DNA of 9,594 nt from NCBI GenBank assembly GCA_005884155.1, contig VAXD01000058.1, positions 1-9,594 on the forward strand, written 5' to 3'. Each line of letters opens with the position of its first letter. Position 1 is the stretch's first letter. The DNA is from Actinomycetota bacterium (lineage in GTDB: Bacteria; Actinomycetota; Thermoleophilia; Gaiellales; Gaiellaceae). Below, one piece after another: positions 8,055-9,594 of the stretch. The position numbers and the translations under genes were made by a program. Under the pieces are notes generated by a model. It had not been told where the DNA came from and searched no databases. It saw only the letters and a list, made by a program, of their open reading frames with translations.

Positions 8055-9594
8055 GCTCGATCCCGGCCCGCTCGGAGCCGGAAGAGTCGAGACCCGCGAG
8101 CTCGACCAGGAGGTCCGCACCAGCTTCCTCGACTACGCGATGAGCGTGATCGTGAGCCGCGCGCTCCCGGACGTGCGCGACGGGCTCAAGCCGGTGCACC
8201 GGCGGGTGCTCTACGCGATGCACGAGTCCGGCCTGCAGCCGAACCGGCCGACGCGCAAGTGCGCGCGCGTGGTCGGCGAGGTGATGGGTAACTACCACCC
8301 GCACGGCGACCAGGCGATCTACGACGCGCTCGTCCGGCTCGCGCAGCCGTTCTCGCTCCGCTACCCGCTCGTCGACGGCCAGGGCTACTTCGGCTCGGTC
8401 GACGGCGATCCAGCCGGCGCCATGCGCTACACGGAATGCCGCCTCTCGCGCATCGCCACCGAGCTGCTGCGCGACATCGACGCGGACACGGTCGACTTCG
8501 AGCCGAACTACGACGAGTCGCGGCGCCAGCCGACCGTCCTGCCGGCGCGCTTCCCGAACCTCCTCGTCAACGGCTCCGCCGGGATCGCCGTCGGCATGGC
8601 GACGAACATCCCGCCACACAACCTCGGCGAGGTCGTGAAGGGGATCGTCGCGATGATCGACGAGCCCGACATCAACGTCGAGAAGCTGATGAAGCACGTG
8701 AAGGCGCCGGACTTCCCGACCGGTGGAACGATCGTGGGCTACTCGGGGATCCGCGACGCCTACCGCACCGGCCGCGGGCGCATCATGGTCCGTGGACGCG
8801 CGCACATCGAGCAGCTGCGCGGCGGCAAGAGCGCGATCATCATCACCGAGCTTCCGTACGGGGTCCGCAAGGCCGGCGAGGGCGGTGTGATCGAGAAGAT
8901 CGCCGACCTCGTCAAGGCGCAGACGCTCACCGAGGTGCCGATGTCAGACGAGGCGCTGCAGGACCACTCCGACAAGGAAGGCATGCGCATCTACGTCGAG
9001 CTCAAGCGCGACGCGGTGCCGCAGGTGGCCCTGAACAAGCTCTTCAAGCTGACCCCGCTGCAGACGACGTTTGGCTACAACGCGGTCGCGCTCGTCGACG
9101 GCGTACCGAAGACGCTGTCGCTGCTGGAGCTGATCCGCCACTACCTGGAGTACCAGCGCGAGGTCGTCACCCGCCGCTCGAAGTACGAGCTGCGCCAGGC
9201 CGAGCGCCGTGCGCACGTGCTCGAGGGCTACCTCAAGGCGCTCGACAACATCGACGCGGTCATCGCCCTGATCCGCAGCGCTGCCGACACCGACGACGCC
9301 CGCACCGGCCTGATGGAGCAGTTCGAGCTCTCCGAGGTGCAGGCACAGGCGATCCTCGACCTGCGGCTCGCGCGGCTGACGGGTCTGGCGCGCAAGGAGA
9401 TCGAGGAGGAGTACAAGGACCTGCAGGAGCGCATCGCCGAGCGGCGGGCGATCCTCGGCGACCCGGCCAAGGTCGACGGCGTGATCAAGGAGGAGCTCGA
9501 CGAGCTGCTTGGCGCCTACGCGCACAGCGACGACCGCCGCACGGAGATCGTCGCCGGTGAAGACGAGCTCGAGCTCGAGGACCTGATCGCGGAA
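8047..9594 (+). CDS. gyrA: DNA gyrase subunit A, N-terminal 516 residues
   Basis: Breakage-reunion subunit of gyrase. It overlaps gyrB by 8 bases (ATG 8047, gyrB TGA 8052-8054), with GGAGG at 8030-8034 as a ribosome-binding site 12 bases upstream, so the two subunits are probably coupled. The visible part covers the winged-helix, tower and coiled-coil regions; the C-terminal DNA-wrapping domain lies past the right edge. Landmarks are SVIVSRALPDVRDGLKPVHR (33-52), the quinolone-determining GNYHPHGDQAIYD (81-93), catalytic Tyr128 in AMRYTE (125-130) and NGSAGIAVGMATNIPPHNL, the conserved DNA-bending segment. Gln89 occupies the E. coli Ser83 position, while Asp93 keeps the Asp87 equivalent. AAAMRYTE is AGAMRYTE here. 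The adjacent complete gyrB confirms gyrase rather than topoisomerase IV as the most likely identity. Confidence 0.97.

Noticed and set aside
8436..9560. Plus-strand open frame (374 codons) inside gyrA in another frame
   Set aside because: Extremely Arg-rich with no domain; gyrA is continuous in its own frame across the same interval.

Overview
The window is the chromosomal replication-origin neighbourhood of a high-GC bacterium. Gene content and order are rpmH, rnpA, yidD and yidC on the minus strand, divergent from dnaA, dnaN, recF, dciA (DUF721), gyrB and gyrA on the plus strand. Having recF, a DUF721 gene, gyrB and gyrA directly after dnaN is the arrangement known from Actinomycetota. High GC, many GTG starts and the protein sequences fit that phylum. 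DnaA is short (447 residues, small domain II) and GyrB has the long, E. coli-like architecture. Both differ from typical Streptomyces or Mycobacterium proteins, so a deep-branching class such as Thermoleophilia is my best guess. That is an inference, not a demonstrated placement.

Left part (1-1084, minus strand): a tightly packed ribosome, RNA-processing and membrane-insertion operon. rpmH (ribosomal protein L34) is followed after 16 bases by rnpA (RNase P protein). rnpA overlaps yidD by a GTGA junction, and yidD overlaps yidC by a second one. yidC runs off the left edge. All four genes appear to start with GTG.

Central control regions: the 338-base rpmH-dnaA spacer (1085-1422) holds divergent promoters, several DnaA-box-like TCCACA sites including an inverted pair, and a leader hairpin in front of rpmH. 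The 154-base dnaA-dnaN spacer (2767-2920) holds two 8-of-9 DnaA-box matches at its ends, a near-perfect palindrome and an AT-rich stretch. Together these two spacers are the best candidate oriC.

Right part (1423-9594, plus strand): replication initiator, sliding clamp, RecF recombination-repair ATPase, DciA-type helicase-loader candidate and both gyrase subunits. An apparent intrinsic terminator separates dciA from gyrB, so gyrBA is probably its own transcription unit; gyrA overlaps gyrB by 8 bases and runs off the right edge.

I see no mobile element, CRISPR array, tRNA or rRNA, and no undescribed multi-gene system. The points worth a second look are within familiar genes: a natural Asn in GyrB where E. 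coli has Asp426, a Gln in GyrA where E. coli has Ser83 (both quinolone-determining positions), a roughly 165-residue insert in the GyrB TOPRIM region, a probable CTG start for recF, and the compact, possibly bipartite, origin.
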